In this document: positions 1 to 9,617 of the stretch, piece after piece
Layout: each line of letters starts with the position of its first letter
How positions within the stretch are numbered: the first letter of the stretch is position 1
Source: Bacteroidota bacterium
GTDB taxonomy: Bacteria > Bacteroidota > Bacteroidia > UKL13-3
Direction: 5' to 3'
DNA: 64,000 nt
Assembly (NCBI GenBank): GCA_027491085.1
Contig: JAIXWW010000009.1
Location: 186,001-250,000, forward strand
Notes under the pieces: generated by a model
What the model was told of the DNA's origin: nothing
Database searches by the model: none
What the model saw: the letters and a program-made list of their open reading frames with translations, nothing else
Program-made: the position numbers and the translations under genes

Positions 1-392
1 CTATATCCTAAAGCCAATTTTTGCATGGTTTCCATAATTTCTTTTTGACTGATTCTGTCAATCGTAAAACTATCAAAACCTAAATCAAACTCTTCTGATA
101 TATCAGATGTTTCAGTATAAAATTTATTTACCCTAATATTTTCCAAAGCACAGTTAACAAAAATCCTCCTCATCCAAGCTTCAATTACACCTTTGCCTTC
201 AAATTGCTTCATTTTTCCAAAAACCCTAATATAACCTTCTTGCAATGTATCTTTGGCGTCTTCGGCATCTTTACAATACCTCAAACATATTCCATACATT
301 TGCTTAGAAGTAAGTTCATACAACTTTTTATGAGCATTAGAATTCCCTTGTATGCACTTTTCAATTAAATCTTGAGTTACGTTTTGGCTCAC
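1..392 (-). CDS. ECF-type RNA polymerase sigma factor, N-terminal part (runs off window)
   Basis: About 130 codons read leftward from a GTG at 392 and leave the window, so the C-terminal DNA-binding region 4 is mostly missing. An in-frame TGA lies about 30 nt upstream (423-425) and no ATG comes between, so GTG is the best start. Region 2 is clear: 'EDAKDTLQEGYIRVF' followed by 'WMRRIFVNCALENIR', the core-binding and -10 recognition helices of extracytoplasmic-function sigma factors. It would direct RNA polymerase to a small envelope or stress regulon. It diverges from the T9SS cargo gene at 537. A second ECF gene in the window (59172-59723) has the same region 2 layout but is clearly a different protein. 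Family assignment is firm; target genes are unknown. Confidence 0.88.
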   Translation of the reverse strand, partial: MSQNVTQDLIEKCIQGNSNAHKKLYELTSKQMYGICLRYCKDAEDAKDTLQEGYIRVFGKMKQFEGKGVIEAWMRRIFVNCALENIRVNKFYTETSDISEEFDLGFDSFTIDRISQKEIMETMQKLALGY

Positions 393-536
393 TTTTCTTT
401 TGCTTTTGTTTTGATTAAAGAATCAATTTTTTAGTTGCATGTTATGGTAAAAAAAACTTAATTTTTTCTAAACACTTTTATTACCCTATATTTCAATTAC
501 ATTTTTACTTACTTTGTATTTATTACATCACCCGCT

Positions 537-3308
537 TTGATTGCTAAAAACAAACATATAATATTCGTTATAACCTTGCTTCTAAGTTTGGTATTTAACA
601 TAAAGGCACAAGTGTTTAAAGTAAATGAAAATAAAAACAACAGTTTTTACCTTACAGAAAATAAAGGACAATGGGATTCCGATATAAAATATAAATATAC
701 CAACTCAGTCAATCATATATTATTCAAACCAAATCAAATTAACTATTACTTTTTAAATGATGAAAATGTAAGCAAAGCAAACCATCATTTAAAAAAAGGT
801 GAAAAAGAAATGGGTTTAATAAATGGCCATTTAATAACCCTTAATTTTATGGCTGCCAATTTTAACTCCATAATTTCACCAAGCGGGCAAGCTGCTCCAT
901 TTTATAAAAATTATTTTATTGGAAATAATCCTAAAAAATGGCAATCAAAGGTTCAATCATTTTGTCAGATTACCTATCAAAATATTTATCAAAATATTGA
1001 TTTAAAAGTTTCTACAAAAAGTGATATTGGGTTGAAATACGATTGGATTATTAAACCTAATGCTGATTTAAATAATATAAAACTTAGTTTCCAAGGGGCA
1101 GACACCATTTACAGTGAATACAACGAATTATTCATAAAACACAGTCAAGGCATTTTAAAGGAACAAAAACCTTTTGCTTATCAAATAATTAATGGCAAGC
1201 GAGTTACAGTAAATGTAAATTATGCTATTAACAAAAACATAGTTAGCTTCAATGCTGACTCTTATAATAAAAACTATGAACTAATAATTGACCCAGATTT
1301 AATTTTTAGCACCTACAGCGGAGCCACTGATGATAATTTTGGGTTTACAGCCACTTACGATAGTGAGGGGAACTTATATGCAGGTGGAGTTACCACAGAT
1401 GCTTTTGGAGGTGAATATCCAGTAACTGCAGGAGCATTTCAGTTAACTTATAAAGGTGGAGACTTAGAAGCACCCGTGAATTTGGCATGTGATATAACCA
1501 TAAGTAAATACAGCAGTGATGGTAAACAATTGATTTACGCTACTTATTTGGGTGGCATAAAAAACGAATACCCGCACAGTTTGGTAGCAGATAATAACGA
1601 CAATTTGGTAATAATGGGAACCAGCAAATCGGTTGATTTTCCAATAAGTGCAGATGCTTACGACAATTCTCAAAATGGCAATATTGATATTATTGTTAGT
1701 AAATTAAGCAAAGATGGAACAACACTTTTAGGCTCTACATTTGTGGGTGGTTTGGGTAGCGATGGACTAAATATTAAACCTTTTTTAAACACATTTTATG
1801 CAGATGAATTTAGAGGCGATGCTATTATTGACAAGCAAAATAACATCATAATTGGCAGTTGTAGTTTTTCAACTGATTTCCCAGTAACTTCGGGTTCATT
1901 TGGAGCTGCTATTCCTAGTGCTATTCAAAAAGGTGTCGTTTTTAAACTTTCGCCTACTTGCAATAATTTGATTTTTAGTGCTGCCATGCCTGGAAGCAGC
2001 GAAGATGTAATTTACAGTGTGGATTTAAATTCCACAAACGATATTTTTATTGCAGGAACTACAACGGGTAATATGCAAATTCCAACTGCAACCAATTCAT
2101 TTATTGGAGGAAATTCTGATGGATTTTTTGCAAAAATAAAATTTGATGGCTCCACCATTTTAAAGGCAAAATATTTTGGCACTATTCAAAACGACCAAGT
2201 GTTTAGTTTGGAATTAGATAATAACGAGGATATTTACATTGTTGGAAATTCATTGGGAAATATTGCACCAATAGGTAATGTGTATTCAGTTGCAAATGGA
2301 AAACAATTTATTAGTAAGATAAACAACGATTTTAGCACCATCAATTTTATTAGCACTTTTGGGCGAGGTTCAACAGATGTAGATTTAAGTATCAACGCCT
2401 TTTTATTGGACGACTGTGGACGCTTATACATAAGCGGCTGGGGTTGCAGTGATGCCCGATTCAGATTAGGAGGAAACACAAGAGACTTACCAATTACAAA
2501 TGATGCTTTTCAAAAAACAACCGATGGAAACGATTTTTATTTGATGGTGTTAGGACAAAATGCTGAAAAAATTTTATACGCCACATTTTTTGGGGGAAAT
2601 AGCTCGCCCGACCACGTAGATGGCGGAACTAGTAGATTTGACAAAAAGGGATATATATACCAATCGGTATGTGCAAGTTGCCCTGCAAGTGGCAGTTTTT
2701 TGAGTGATTTTCCAACTAACGCAGATGCCGTTTTTAAAACAAATGTAAGTCCAAGGTGCAGCAACGCAGCTTTTAAAATGTCGTTTAGGTTTAACCAAGC
2801 CACCATTGAAATGAAAATTGATACTTGTGCAAAAATTGTAACACTGGGCACTCCAATAGAAAACGCCCTTAACTATTTATGGCTACTGCCAAATGGAAAA
2901 ACAAGTATTTTAAAAAACCCAACGGTTACCATTGATGAAATAAACAATAAAGAAATTGTTCTGATTTTAAATGCAAATACCAATTGTGCCGATACTGCCA
3001 AACAAACCTTAAACTTTAATGAATCACTTAATAGTGTAAAATTTAGCAATGTATTTACCCCTAATAATGATGGAATAAATGATTTGTTTTTTATAGATGG
3101 TATTAGCCAATGTGGTGAATATGAATTGACCTTTTTTAACCGTTGGGGGCAAGAAATTTTTAAAACAACAACCAACCAACCAAAATGGGACGGAAAAACC
3201 AGCAATGGGCAGGATGCTTTAGCAGGAGTATATTATTATTTGGGTTATTATAAAAAACAAAACGAACCAAAAGTAAAATTGCATGGTACAGTTACTTTAA
3301 TTAGGTAA
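537..3308 (+). CDS. Secreted beta-propeller-repeat protein with T9SS type B sorting domain
   Basis: A 923-residue exported protein. A hydrophobic signal peptide (about residues 5-25) ends at 'NIKAQ'. The mature N-terminus carries 'ENKGQWDSDIKYKY', typical of the domain preceding SBBP beta-propeller repeats. The middle (about 265-760) is rich in repeats of the type 'STYLGG', 'DNNDNLVIMGTS' and 'DFPIS', as in SBBP proteins. The last ~85 residues ('VFTPNNDGINDLF', 'FNRWGQEIF', 'WDGKTSNG', 'GVYYYLGYY') are a gliding-motility-type (type B) C-terminal sorting domain, so the protein is probably exported by the T9SS to the cell surface. The start is TTG; it gives a good signal peptide and no ATG lies between it and the hydrophobic core. 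Substrate or binding partner is unknown. Two envelope genes follow on the same strand. Confidence 0.9.
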   Translation: MIAKNKHIIFVITLLLSLVFNIKAQVFKVNENKNNSFYLTENKGQWDSDIKYKYTNSVNHILFKPNQINYYFLNDENVSKANHHLKKGEKEMGLINGHLITLNFMAANFNSIISPSGQAAPFYKNYFIGNNPKKWQSKVQSFCQITYQNIYQNIDLKVSTKSDIGLKYDWIIKPNADLNNIKLSFQGADTIYSEYNELFIKHSQGILKEQKPFAYQIINGKRVTVNVNYAINKNIVSFNADSYNKNYELIIDPDLIFSTYSGATDDNFGFTATYDSEGNLYAGGVTTDAFGGEYPVTAGAFQLTYKGGDLEAPVNLACDITISKYSSDGKQLIYATYLGGIKNEYPHSLVADNNDNLVIMGTSKSVDFPISADAYDNSQNGNIDIIVSKLSKDGTTLLGSTFVGGLGSDGLNIKPFLNTFYADEFRGDAIIDKQNNIIIGSCSFSTDFPVTSGSFGAAIPSAIQKGVVFKLSPTCNNLIFSAAMPGSSEDVIYSVDLNSTNDIFIAGTTTGNMQIPTATNSFIGGNSDGFFAKIKFDGSTILKAKYFGTIQNDQVFSLELDNNEDIYIVGNSLGNIAPIGNVYSVANGKQFISKINNDFSTINFISTFGRGSTDVDLSINAFLLDDCGRLYISGWGCSDARFRLGGNTRDLPITNDAFQKTTDGNDFYLMVLGQNAEKILYATFFGGNSSPDHVDGGTSRFDKKGYIYQSVCASCPASGSFLSDFPTNADAVFKTNVSPRCSNAAFKMSFRFNQATIEMKIDTCAKIVTLGTPIENALNYLWLLPNGKTSILKNPTVTIDEINNKEIVLILNANTNCADTAKQTLNFNESLNSVKFSNVFTPNNDGINDLFFIDGISQCGEYELTFFNRWGQEIFKTTTNQPKWDGKTSNGQDALAGVYYYLGYYKKQNEPKVKLHGTVTLIR

Positions 3309-3348
3309 AATAAATTTTATTTTCGAATTTTGATTTTTAATCTTTTAC

Positions 3349-4161
3349 TTGAAATCGATTTTAAAAATAGTATTGCTAATCATTGTATTCCAAAAAGTGA
3401 ATGCTCAAATAGTGCACGACCCAATTGGTGCCAAAGCCTGGAGTTTAGGAGGAAGCAGCACAGCGGAAAGTAATGTATTTTCTGTAAACAATAACATGGC
3501 TAGCTCAGCCGAATTAAAAAACTACCAATTAGGCATTTATAACCAAACTCGTTTTGGTGTAAAAGAGCTTAACTTGATTAATTCAAGCTTTGTGCTCCCA
3601 ACTAAATTTATGCATTTGGGTTTAAGTTTAAATCACTACGGGTATGAAAAATATAACCAACAAAATTTTAGCTTCGGAATTGCGAAAAAGCTTAACAATA
3701 ACTTTAACCTAGGTGTTACCATAAATTACCTAACCATAAACATTGCAGAGCAGGAAAATACAGGAGCTTTAACAGGCAGCTTAAGTGCTTTTTATAAAAT
3801 TAATAAAAACTTACAGTTAGGTGTATTAATGTTCAATCCTACTCAAAGCAATTACCACATAAAAACCTATGGAAAAATAAATACTTTTGGCAGGATTGGT
3901 GTAAAATATCAAGTGAATAAAAGTGTGTATTTAATAGGCGATTTGGATAAAAGCTTTGAACAAGAAACCATTTTGAGAGGTGGCATTAATTATGCTATTC
4001 ACTCTCATTTTGACTTAAGTTTAGGATATGCTAACAACCCTAATTATTTAACTTTTGGATTTAATGCCAAAGTAAAACAAATGGACATAGCATTTGCAGC
4101 AAGTATTCATGAAATATTAGGTTTTACACCGCATATAGGTTTGGTATTTTATGGCAAATAA
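3349..4161 (+). CDS. PorV/FadL-like outer-membrane beta-barrel protein
   Basis: 270 residues starting at a TTG whose translation gives a standard 'MKSILKIVLL' signal peptide ending near 'VNAQ'. The mature part is alternating amphipathic strands; early 'PIGAKAWSLGGSSTA' resembles the 'GARA..lGGA' N-terminus of the PorV/PorQ/FadL-like barrels of Bacteroidota. It ends in an aromatic-containing strand (HIGLVFYGK). PorV proteins shuttle T9SS cargo to the attachment machinery, and the gene lies 40 nt after a T9SS cargo gene, which would fit, but the family also contains barrels of unrelated role. It overlaps the next gene by 11 nt, suggesting translational coupling. The barrel call is good; a T9SS function is inference. 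Confidence 0.7.
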   Translation: MKSILKIVLLIIVFQKVNAQIVHDPIGAKAWSLGGSSTAESNVFSVNNNMASSAELKNYQLGIYNQTRFGVKELNLINSSFVLPTKFMHLGLSLNHYGYEKYNQQNFSFGIAKKLNNNFNLGVTINYLTINIAEQENTGALTGSLSAFYKINKNLQLGVLMFNPTQSNYHIKTYGKINTFGRIGVKYQVNKSVYLIGDLDKSFEQETILRGGINYAIHSHFDLSLGYANNPNYLTFGFNAKVKQMDIAFAASIHEILGFTPHIGLVFYGK

Positions 4162-6241
4162 AAGGTTTATTTTTATAAAATATTTAGGTGCTTTGGCAAT
4201 AGTATTTTATGGCAAAATATTGCTTGCACAAAAACTACAGAACAAAACCGAAATTATTTCAACCATTATTGAAAGATTAGTTGAAAACACAGAATCTACA
4301 ATAGATTACACCGATTTACAAGCCCAACTTGAAAACCTATACGACAATAAAATCAACCTGAATAAAGCTACCGATAATGAACTAAGGCAGCTTATTTTTT
4401 TAAAGCAAACCGACATATTAAATATTTTAAAACACCAAAAACTATACGGTAATTTTGAAAGTATTTATGAACTACAAGCCATTGATAATTTAAGTGACGA
4501 AAGCATGTATTTTTTAAAACATTTTGTAACTATAAACGAAGGCAATAAGCAACTAAAACTGAGTGAGCTTAAACAAGTTGGCAAAACCGAAATTGTATTG
4601 CAACATGAAAACGATTTTCAGCAACGGTTAGGTTATAAAACCGATGAGTTAAAAGCACAAAACAAGCAATATTACTTAGGTTCGCCCTACCGATATGTGG
4701 TGAGAGCTAAACAAAAATTAGGTAAAAATATTGATTTGGGATTTACAGCTGAAAAAGATGCTGGTGAACAATTTTTTGAAGGTGCACAAAGCAATGGTTT
4801 TGATTTCTATTCAGCACATATTCACATAAAAAATGTGTGGCGTTTTAACCAAATAATTATTGGCGATTACCAAGCTAATTTCGGGCAAGGTTTAACCTTT
4901 GGTAGTGGCCTTTCTGCACGAAAATCGGCTTATGTATTAAATGTAAATAGGTATTTTCAAAATATTAGGCCTTACCGAAGTGTAAACGAATTTGAGTTTA
5001 TGCGCGGATCTGCCATAAACTATCAATATAAAAATTGGACCATAATTGGTTTTATATCAAGCAAAAAAATAAATACCAATTTTCAAACAGCTGATACCAA
5101 CCAAATAAACACTTTTGACGGTTTTACTGGTTTTAACGTAACTGGTTTGCACCGCACAGCTGATGAAATTGCTGATAAAGAAAACGTAAATCAAACCATT
5201 TTAGGAATGCATGTTCAGCGTGATTTTAATCTTTTACAATTAGGTTTTACAGGTATAAAAACCAATTACAGCAGTCCATTTTTACCAAGCAATGCCTTGT
5301 ACCAAAAATATAATTTTACTGGAACACAACTTATGAATGCTGGTGTAGATTACAAGCTAACTTTAGGAAATGCTTTGTTAAGTGGGGAATTTTCGAGCAG
5401 CGATAATGGTGCATTTGCTACTACACACTCACTCTTAATAGCTTTGGACAATAAACTAGATCTTTGTTTGTTATATAGAAATTTTGATAAAAACTACCAA
5501 GTAACTTATAATAATCCATTTGCTGAAAATAGTGATGGACGAAATGAAACAGGATTTTATTTTGGCGTAAGTTATAAACCTAAAAAAGCTTTAGTTTTTA
5601 ACCATTATATTGATTTTTACCAATCAAAATGGTTACGATATTTGGTAGATGCACCGAGTAAAGGATATGATGTTTTGAATGAAGTACAATACAATCCTTC
5701 CAAAAGTCTAAATACGTATGTAAGGTATCGATTTGAAAGCAAAGAAAAAAACGAAATCAATAACAATGAAGCACTTAACGATGCTTTGTCAGTGCAAGAA
5801 AAACAGCAATTTAGGTTTCATATCAAATACAAACTGAGTCTTATGTTAGAAGCCGAAACGAGGTTAGAACAATCTTATTTCACCACAAAAAATATTAAAC
5901 CTAGCAATGGAACATTAATTTACCAAGATATAAAATACAAAGCTAATGGAGGAAAATGGACCTTAAGTGCCAGACTTGCCTTATTTAGCATTGATGATTA
6001 TAATGCCAGAATTTATTCATACGAAGACAATTTACCATATACTTTTACTGTACCTTTGTATCAAAACAGTGGTAGCCGATTTTACTTAATGGCCAAATAC
6101 CAAGTAACTAAAAAAATAAAATTATTTGCTCGGTATGCCCAAACAAAATATAATAATATAAATAATATTGGCACTGGTTTAGAACAAATTAGTGGCAATA
6201 CGCAAAGCGATTTAATTATGCAATTACACCTCAGTTTTTAA
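4151..6241 (+). CDS. Helix-hairpin-helix domain envelope protein, probably outer-membrane barrel
   Basis: 696 residues with an N-terminal hydrophobic segment (about 8-26, ending 'KILLAQ'), so exported. Residues about 70-130 hold helix-hairpin-helix motifs: 'INLNKATDNELRQLIFLK' then 'YGNFESIYELQAI', the ComEA/GspK-like arrangement. The remaining ~550 residues are beta-rich with many short strands of alternating aromatic residues and end in 'SDLIMQLHLSF', a typical outer-membrane barrel terminus. Proteins of this size and architecture are conserved but uncharacterised in Bacteroidota. The ATG overlaps the end of the barrel gene upstream by 11 nt, so the two are probably made together. Whether the HhH part binds DNA or only packs against the barrel cannot be told from sequence. 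Confidence 0.75.
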   Translation: MANKRFIFIKYLGALAIVFYGKILLAQKLQNKTEIISTIIERLVENTESTIDYTDLQAQLENLYDNKINLNKATDNELRQLIFLKQTDILNILKHQKLYGNFESIYELQAIDNLSDESMYFLKHFVTINEGNKQLKLSELKQVGKTEIVLQHENDFQQRLGYKTDELKAQNKQYYLGSPYRYVVRAKQKLGKNIDLGFTAEKDAGEQFFEGAQSNGFDFYSAHIHIKNVWRFNQIIIGDYQANFGQGLTFGSGLSARKSAYVLNVNRYFQNIRPYRSVNEFEFMRGSAINYQYKNWTIIGFISSKKINTNFQTADTNQINTFDGFTGFNVTGLHRTADEIADKENVNQTILGMHVQRDFNLLQLGFTGIKTNYSSPFLPSNALYQKYNFTGTQLMNAGVDYKLTLGNALLSGEFSSSDNGAFATTHSLLIALDNKLDLCLLYRNFDKNYQVTYNNPFAENSDGRNETGFYFGVSYKPKKALVFNHYIDFYQSKWLRYLVDAPSKGYDVLNEVQYNPSKSLNTYVRYRFESKEKNEINNNEALNDALSVQEKQQFRFHIKYKLSLMLEAETRLEQSYFTTKNIKPSNGTLIYQDIKYKANGGKWTLSARLALFSIDDYNARIYSYEDNLPYTFTVPLYQNSGSRFYLMAKYQVTKKIKLFARYAQTKYNNINNIGTGLEQISGNTQSDLIMQLHLSF

Positions 6242-6249
6242 AAAAACAA

Positions 6250-6558
6250 ATGACAGAAGAACAATACAATGCCATTACAACTTGGCAAAAAAATACGTTT
6301 AAACAGGCTACTCCACTTTCAAAAATTGCGCATTTAAGGCAAGAAATAGAAGAACTAGCCGTTGATATCAAAAACAACAATCCAAACCAAAACTTGGAAT
6401 TTGCTGATTGTTTTATTTTACTTTTTGGAGCAGCTAATTCTGCAGGAATGAGTTATCAAAATATTATTGATGCGATTAACCAAAAAATGGAAATCAACTA
6501 CCAACGAAAATGGGGCAAACCCAATGAAGATGGAGTAGTTAATCACTTAAGAAAATAA
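6250..6558 (+). CDS. MazG-like dATP/dGTP pyrophosphohydrolase family protein
   Basis: 102 residues, 8 nt after the preceding stop. It shows the metal-binding pattern of the all-alpha NTP pyrophosphatases: 'LRQEIEELAVDI' (ExxE-type) followed about 20 residues later by 'EFADCFILLF' (ExxD). The C-terminal 'KMEINYQRKWGKPNEDGVVNH' region (given here as 'INYQRKWG' and 'EDGVVNH') matches the dATP/dGTP diphosphohydrolase type (DUF550). The family hydrolyses nucleoside triphosphates to the monophosphate and pyrophosphate, often as house-cleaning of damaged or excess nucleotides. Specificity cannot be read from sequence. It is likely cotranscribed with the isoaspartyl peptidase gene 9 nt downstream; the two have no obvious functional link. 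Confidence 0.78.
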   Translation: MTEEQYNAITTWQKNTFKQATPLSKIAHLRQEIEELAVDIKNNNPNQNLEFADCFILLFGAANSAGMSYQNIIDAINQKMEINYQRKWGKPNEDGVVNHLRK

Positions 6559-6567
6559 CAGAAAAAT

Positions 6568-7503
6568 ATGAAAAAACACGCAATTGCCATTCATGGCGGG
6601 GCAGGAACTATTTTACGCACATTAATGACCCCGGAAAAGGAGGCTCAATATAAACAAGGCTTACAAAATGCGTTATTAGTTGGTAATGAAATTTTAAGCA
6701 GAGGCGGTTCAAGTTTAGATGCTGTAGAAGCTGCTGTTATGAGCCTTGAAAATTTTCCATTATTTAATGCTGGAAAAGGTGCAGTTTTTACCAATAAAGG
6801 AACGCATGAAATGGATGCCTCTATTATGGAAGGTAAAAACTTAGAAGCTGGTGCTGTTTCAGGAGTTAGCAATCTTCAAAATCCAGTGCATTTGGCTAAA
6901 GTTATTATGCAAAAATCAGGTCATGTATTTTTGCAAGGTGCCGATGCAGAATTGTTTGCCAAAAAAATGAATTTACCATTTCAAGAGAACGACTATTTTT
7001 ATACTGAAGAGCGTTACAAACAATGGCAAGATGTGAAAGATACTGAGGGGTACCAATTAGACCATACGGTATTAGAAACCGGTGAAAAAAAGTTTGGAAC
7101 TGTTGGGGCTGTTGCTTTAGATGTATTTGGAAATTTAGCTGCCGCTACCTCAACTGGAGGAATGACAAATAAACGTTTTGGCAGAGTTGGAGATAGCCCA
7201 GTAATTGGAGCTGGAACTTATGCTAATAATCATACTTGTGCCATCAGTTGCACTGGACATGGCGAATATTTTTTACGTGCTGTAGTGGCCTACGATATTA
7301 GTTGCTTAATGGAATACAAAGGTTACACCTTGAATCAAGCTTGTAACTTTGTAATAAAAGACAAATTGGTAAAAATGGGTGGAGAGGGGGGCTTAATTGG
7401 TATCGATACCCATGGAAATATTGAACTATGTTTTAATTCAGAAGGAATGTACCGTGGTATTTTGCGTCAAGATGAAGAAATGTATTTGGGTATTTATGAG
7501 TAA
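6568..7503 (+). CDS. Isoaspartyl peptidase / plant-type L-asparaginase
   Basis: 311 residues, normal length for this N-terminal-nucleophile hydrolase. The family is made as an inactive precursor that cuts itself before a threonine; here that is Thr178 in 'KKFGTVGAVALD'. Substrate-binding signatures 'GRVGDSPVIGAGTYA' and 'STGHGEYFLR'-type ('SCTGHGEYFLR') are both present, as is N-terminal 'AIHGGAGT'. It removes isoaspartyl residues from peptides released by protein turnover and may also hydrolyse asparagine. No signal peptide is seen, so it is probably cytoplasmic, although some Bacteroidota relatives are exported. It ends the plus-strand run from 3349; a 168-nt gap then precedes mreB. Confidence 0.93.
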   Translation: MKKHAIAIHGGAGTILRTLMTPEKEAQYKQGLQNALLVGNEILSRGGSSLDAVEAAVMSLENFPLFNAGKGAVFTNKGTHEMDASIMEGKNLEAGAVSGVSNLQNPVHLAKVIMQKSGHVFLQGADAELFAKKMNLPFQENDYFYTEERYKQWQDVKDTEGYQLDHTVLETGEKKFGTVGAVALDVFGNLAAATSTGGMTNKRFGRVGDSPVIGAGTYANNHTCAISCTGHGEYFLRAVVAYDISCLMEYKGYTLNQACNFVIKDKLVKMGGEGGLIGIDTHGNIELCFNSEGMYRGILRQDEEMYLGIYE

Positions 7504-7577
7504 TTTCTCGGAAATTTTGCAGATTAAAATTCATTGAAAAATATTTTTATTAGATAATTATAAAAACATAAAAAAGA

Positions 7578-7603
7578 TTGCAATGAATTATGTTAAATTG
7601 CAA
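7578..7603. promoter_or_regulatory. Inverted repeat upstream of mreB
   Basis: TTGCAAT (7578-7584) and ATTGCAA (7597-7603) form a perfect 7-bp inverted repeat with a 12-nt spacer, about 70 nt before the mreB start. Its size and spacing fit a dimeric repressor site, but it could be chance in AT-rich DNA. No regulator is identified. Confidence 0.3.
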
Positions 7604-7671
7604 CGTTTTTTATAAAACAAACAATTTTCATAATTCAATTTACCCAAAAATAAACGAAACGAGTAGCATAA

Positions 7672-8694
7672 ATGGGCGTATTTAGTTTTTTAACACAGGA
7701 TTTAGCCATAGACCTAGGAACGGCTAATACTTTAATAATTCATAAAGACCAAGTTGTGGTTGATGAGCCGTCAATTATAGCTATAAACAGACGCAACGGA
7801 AATGTAATTGCTGTTGGTAGTCAAGCACAACAAATGCATGGAAAAGTTCATGAAGATATTAAAACTATTCGTCCGCTTAAAGATGGAGTAATTGCTGATT
7901 TCCAGGCTGCTGAACATATGATTCGTGGATTAATTGGGATGATTCCTCAGGCCAATAAGTTTATTAAACCTCAGCAACGCATGGTAATTTGTATTCCTTC
8001 GGGCATTACTGAAGTTGAAAAACGTGCAGTAAAAGACAGTGCTGAACGTGCAGGTTCAAAAGAGGTTTACTTAATTCATGAGCCTATGGCTGCTGCAATT
8101 GGAATTGGGATAGACGTATTTGAACCAATGGGTAATATGATTATTGATATTGGTGGTGGTACAACCGAAATTGCTGTTATTGCATTAGCCGGTATTGTTT
8201 GCGATCAATCAATTCGTGTGGCAGGTGATGAATTTACTGATGATATTTTAGACTATATGCGCAGGCAGCATAATTTACTTGTTGGAGAACGTACTGCTGA
8301 AAGAATTAAAATTGAAGTGGGTTCTGCTTTAAGTGAATTAGAAAATCCGCCACAAGATTATGCAGTAAATGGTCGCGATTTAATGACAGGTATTCCTAAA
8401 CAAATTAGTGTTACCTATTCTGAAATTGCTGCAGCTTTAGATAAATCTATTTCAAAAATTGAAGAAGCTATATTACGTGCATTGGAATTAACTCCTCCTG
8501 AACTTTCTGCCGATATTTACTCAACTGGCTTGTACTTAACCGGTGGTGGTGCTCTTTTACGTGGTTTAGATAAACGTATTTCAGCAAAAACTAAATTACC
8601 TGTTCATGTGGCTGAAGACCCATTAAGAGCAGTAGTAAGAGGAACAGGTATGGCGCTAAAAAACTTAAAAAGTTACAAGTTTTTAATGACCTAA
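7672..8694 (+). CDS. mreB: Rod shape-determining protein MreB
   Basis: 340 residues, the usual MreB length. The actin-fold ATP-binding motifs are in place: phosphate 1 'AIDLGTANTLI', connect 1 and phosphate 2 'MIIDIGGGTTEIAVI', and adenosine motif 'LTGGGALLRGLD'. 'HEPMAAAIGIG' also matches MreB. It polymerises on the inner face of the cytoplasmic membrane and organises lateral cell-wall synthesis. The start ATG directly precedes 'GVFSFLTQDLAIDLGT', the canonical N-terminus. It is the first gene of mreBCD, with a 71-nt gap before mreC. Confidence 0.98.
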   Translation: MGVFSFLTQDLAIDLGTANTLIIHKDQVVVDEPSIIAINRRNGNVIAVGSQAQQMHGKVHEDIKTIRPLKDGVIADFQAAEHMIRGLIGMIPQANKFIKPQQRMVICIPSGITEVEKRAVKDSAERAGSKEVYLIHEPMAAAIGIGIDVFEPMGNMIIDIGGGTTEIAVIALAGIVCDQSIRVAGDEFTDDILDYMRRQHNLLVGERTAERIKIEVGSALSELENPPQDYAVNGRDLMTGIPKQISVTYSEIAAALDKSISKIEEAILRALELTPPELSADIYSTGLYLTGGGALLRGLDKRISAKTKLPVHVAEDPLRAVVRGTGMALKNLKSYKFLMT

Positions 8695-8765
8695 TTGAAA
8701 GCATTCTACAAACCAAAGTATTAATTAACCTAAAAAAACCAACGAAATACCCAATTAAGTAAAAC

Positions 8766-9617
8766 ATGAAGAACCTAATATTTTTTATATATAAGTATTA
8801 TGTATTTTTTATGTTTTTAGCATTTGAGGTTTTTGCCCTAATTGTATTATTTAGGTTCAATAATTACCAACAAGCTAGTTTTTTAAATTATACTGCAAGT
8901 ACTAGTTCAAGTATTTATAATGCTATCAATAGTACAACAGGATATTTTAACTTAAAAACATTGAATGACAGTTTACAAGCTGAAAATTCAAGACTTCGTT
9001 CACAATTACTTCAATCTTATTACCAACATGGTTACACTACCACAACGGTAAATGATACACAGTATAAACAACAATATGTTTACATATCTGCGCAAGTTGT
9101 AAACAATTCCATTAGTAAAAAAAACAACTTCATTACCATTGACAAGGGTTCACTTCATGGGGTAAAACGTTTTGATGGTGTTATTTGCCCAAATGGAGTT
9201 GTTGGCATAGTTTGGCAGGTTACACCATATTATAGTTTAGTTCAATCTGTATTGAATAGCAAAAGCAATACTGGTGCAAAAATTAAAAAAACAGGTGACA
9301 TTGGTACCGTTACTTGGGATGGAAGCAATGCACTTTTCGCGCAATTAAGTAATGTAAACACTTATGTTCCTGTAGCCATAGGTGATGAAGTAGTTAGCAC
9401 CACACAATCTGCATCCTACCCTGAGGAAATTCCAATAGGAAAAATAGTTAAAATTGACCGTAATCCTGAGAAGAACGCTTATGATATTACTATTTTAGTT
9501 CATACCCCTTTTAGCCGTTTAAAAAATGTATATGTGGTTCGCAATTTATTTAAAGAGAGCCAGCAATCAGCTGAGGTTAAAGTATTAGAAGAGGAGGCAA
9601 AAGACCATGATAATTGA
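8766..9617 (+). CDS. mreC: Rod shape-determining protein MreC
   Basis: 283 residues with one N-terminal membrane helix (about 10-30) and then a coiled-coil stretch ('LQAENSRLRSQLLQ', about 68-85) leading into the beta-barrel MreC core ('NNFITIDKGSLHGVKRFDGV' region, 'VVGIVWQVTPYYSLVQSV'). MreC is the periplasmic partner that links MreB and MreD to the elongation penicillin-binding protein. The C-terminus is short, with a charged tail. The end overlaps the mreD start by 11 nt, implying coupled translation. Confidence 0.96.
   Translation: MKNLIFFIYKYYVFFMFLAFEVFALIVLFRFNNYQQASFLNYTASTSSSIYNAINSTTGYFNLKTLNDSLQAENSRLRSQLLQSYYQHGYTTTTVNDTQYKQQYVYISAQVVNNSISKKNNFITIDKGSLHGVKRFDGVICPNGVVGIVWQVTPYYSLVQSVLNSKSNTGAKIKKTGDIGTVTWDGSNALFAQLSNVNTYVPVAIGDEVVSTTQSASYPEEIPIGKIVKIDRNPEKNAYDITILVHTPFSRLKNVYVVRNLFKESQQSAEVKVLEEEAKDHDN

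Noticed and set aside
2234..3205. Several long minus-strand frames inside the T9SS cargo gene at 537-3308
   Set aside because: They lie wholly within a well-supported gene, lack recognisable motifs and start codons with sensible context, and reflect the codon bias of the sense strand.
4147..4215. Near-identical 'TATTTTATGGCAAA' at 4147-4160 and about 4202-4215 suggesting a duplication at the gene overlap
   Set aside because: The shared stretch is only about 14 nt of AT-rich sequence, and the two are in different frames relative to the ATG; chance is more likely.
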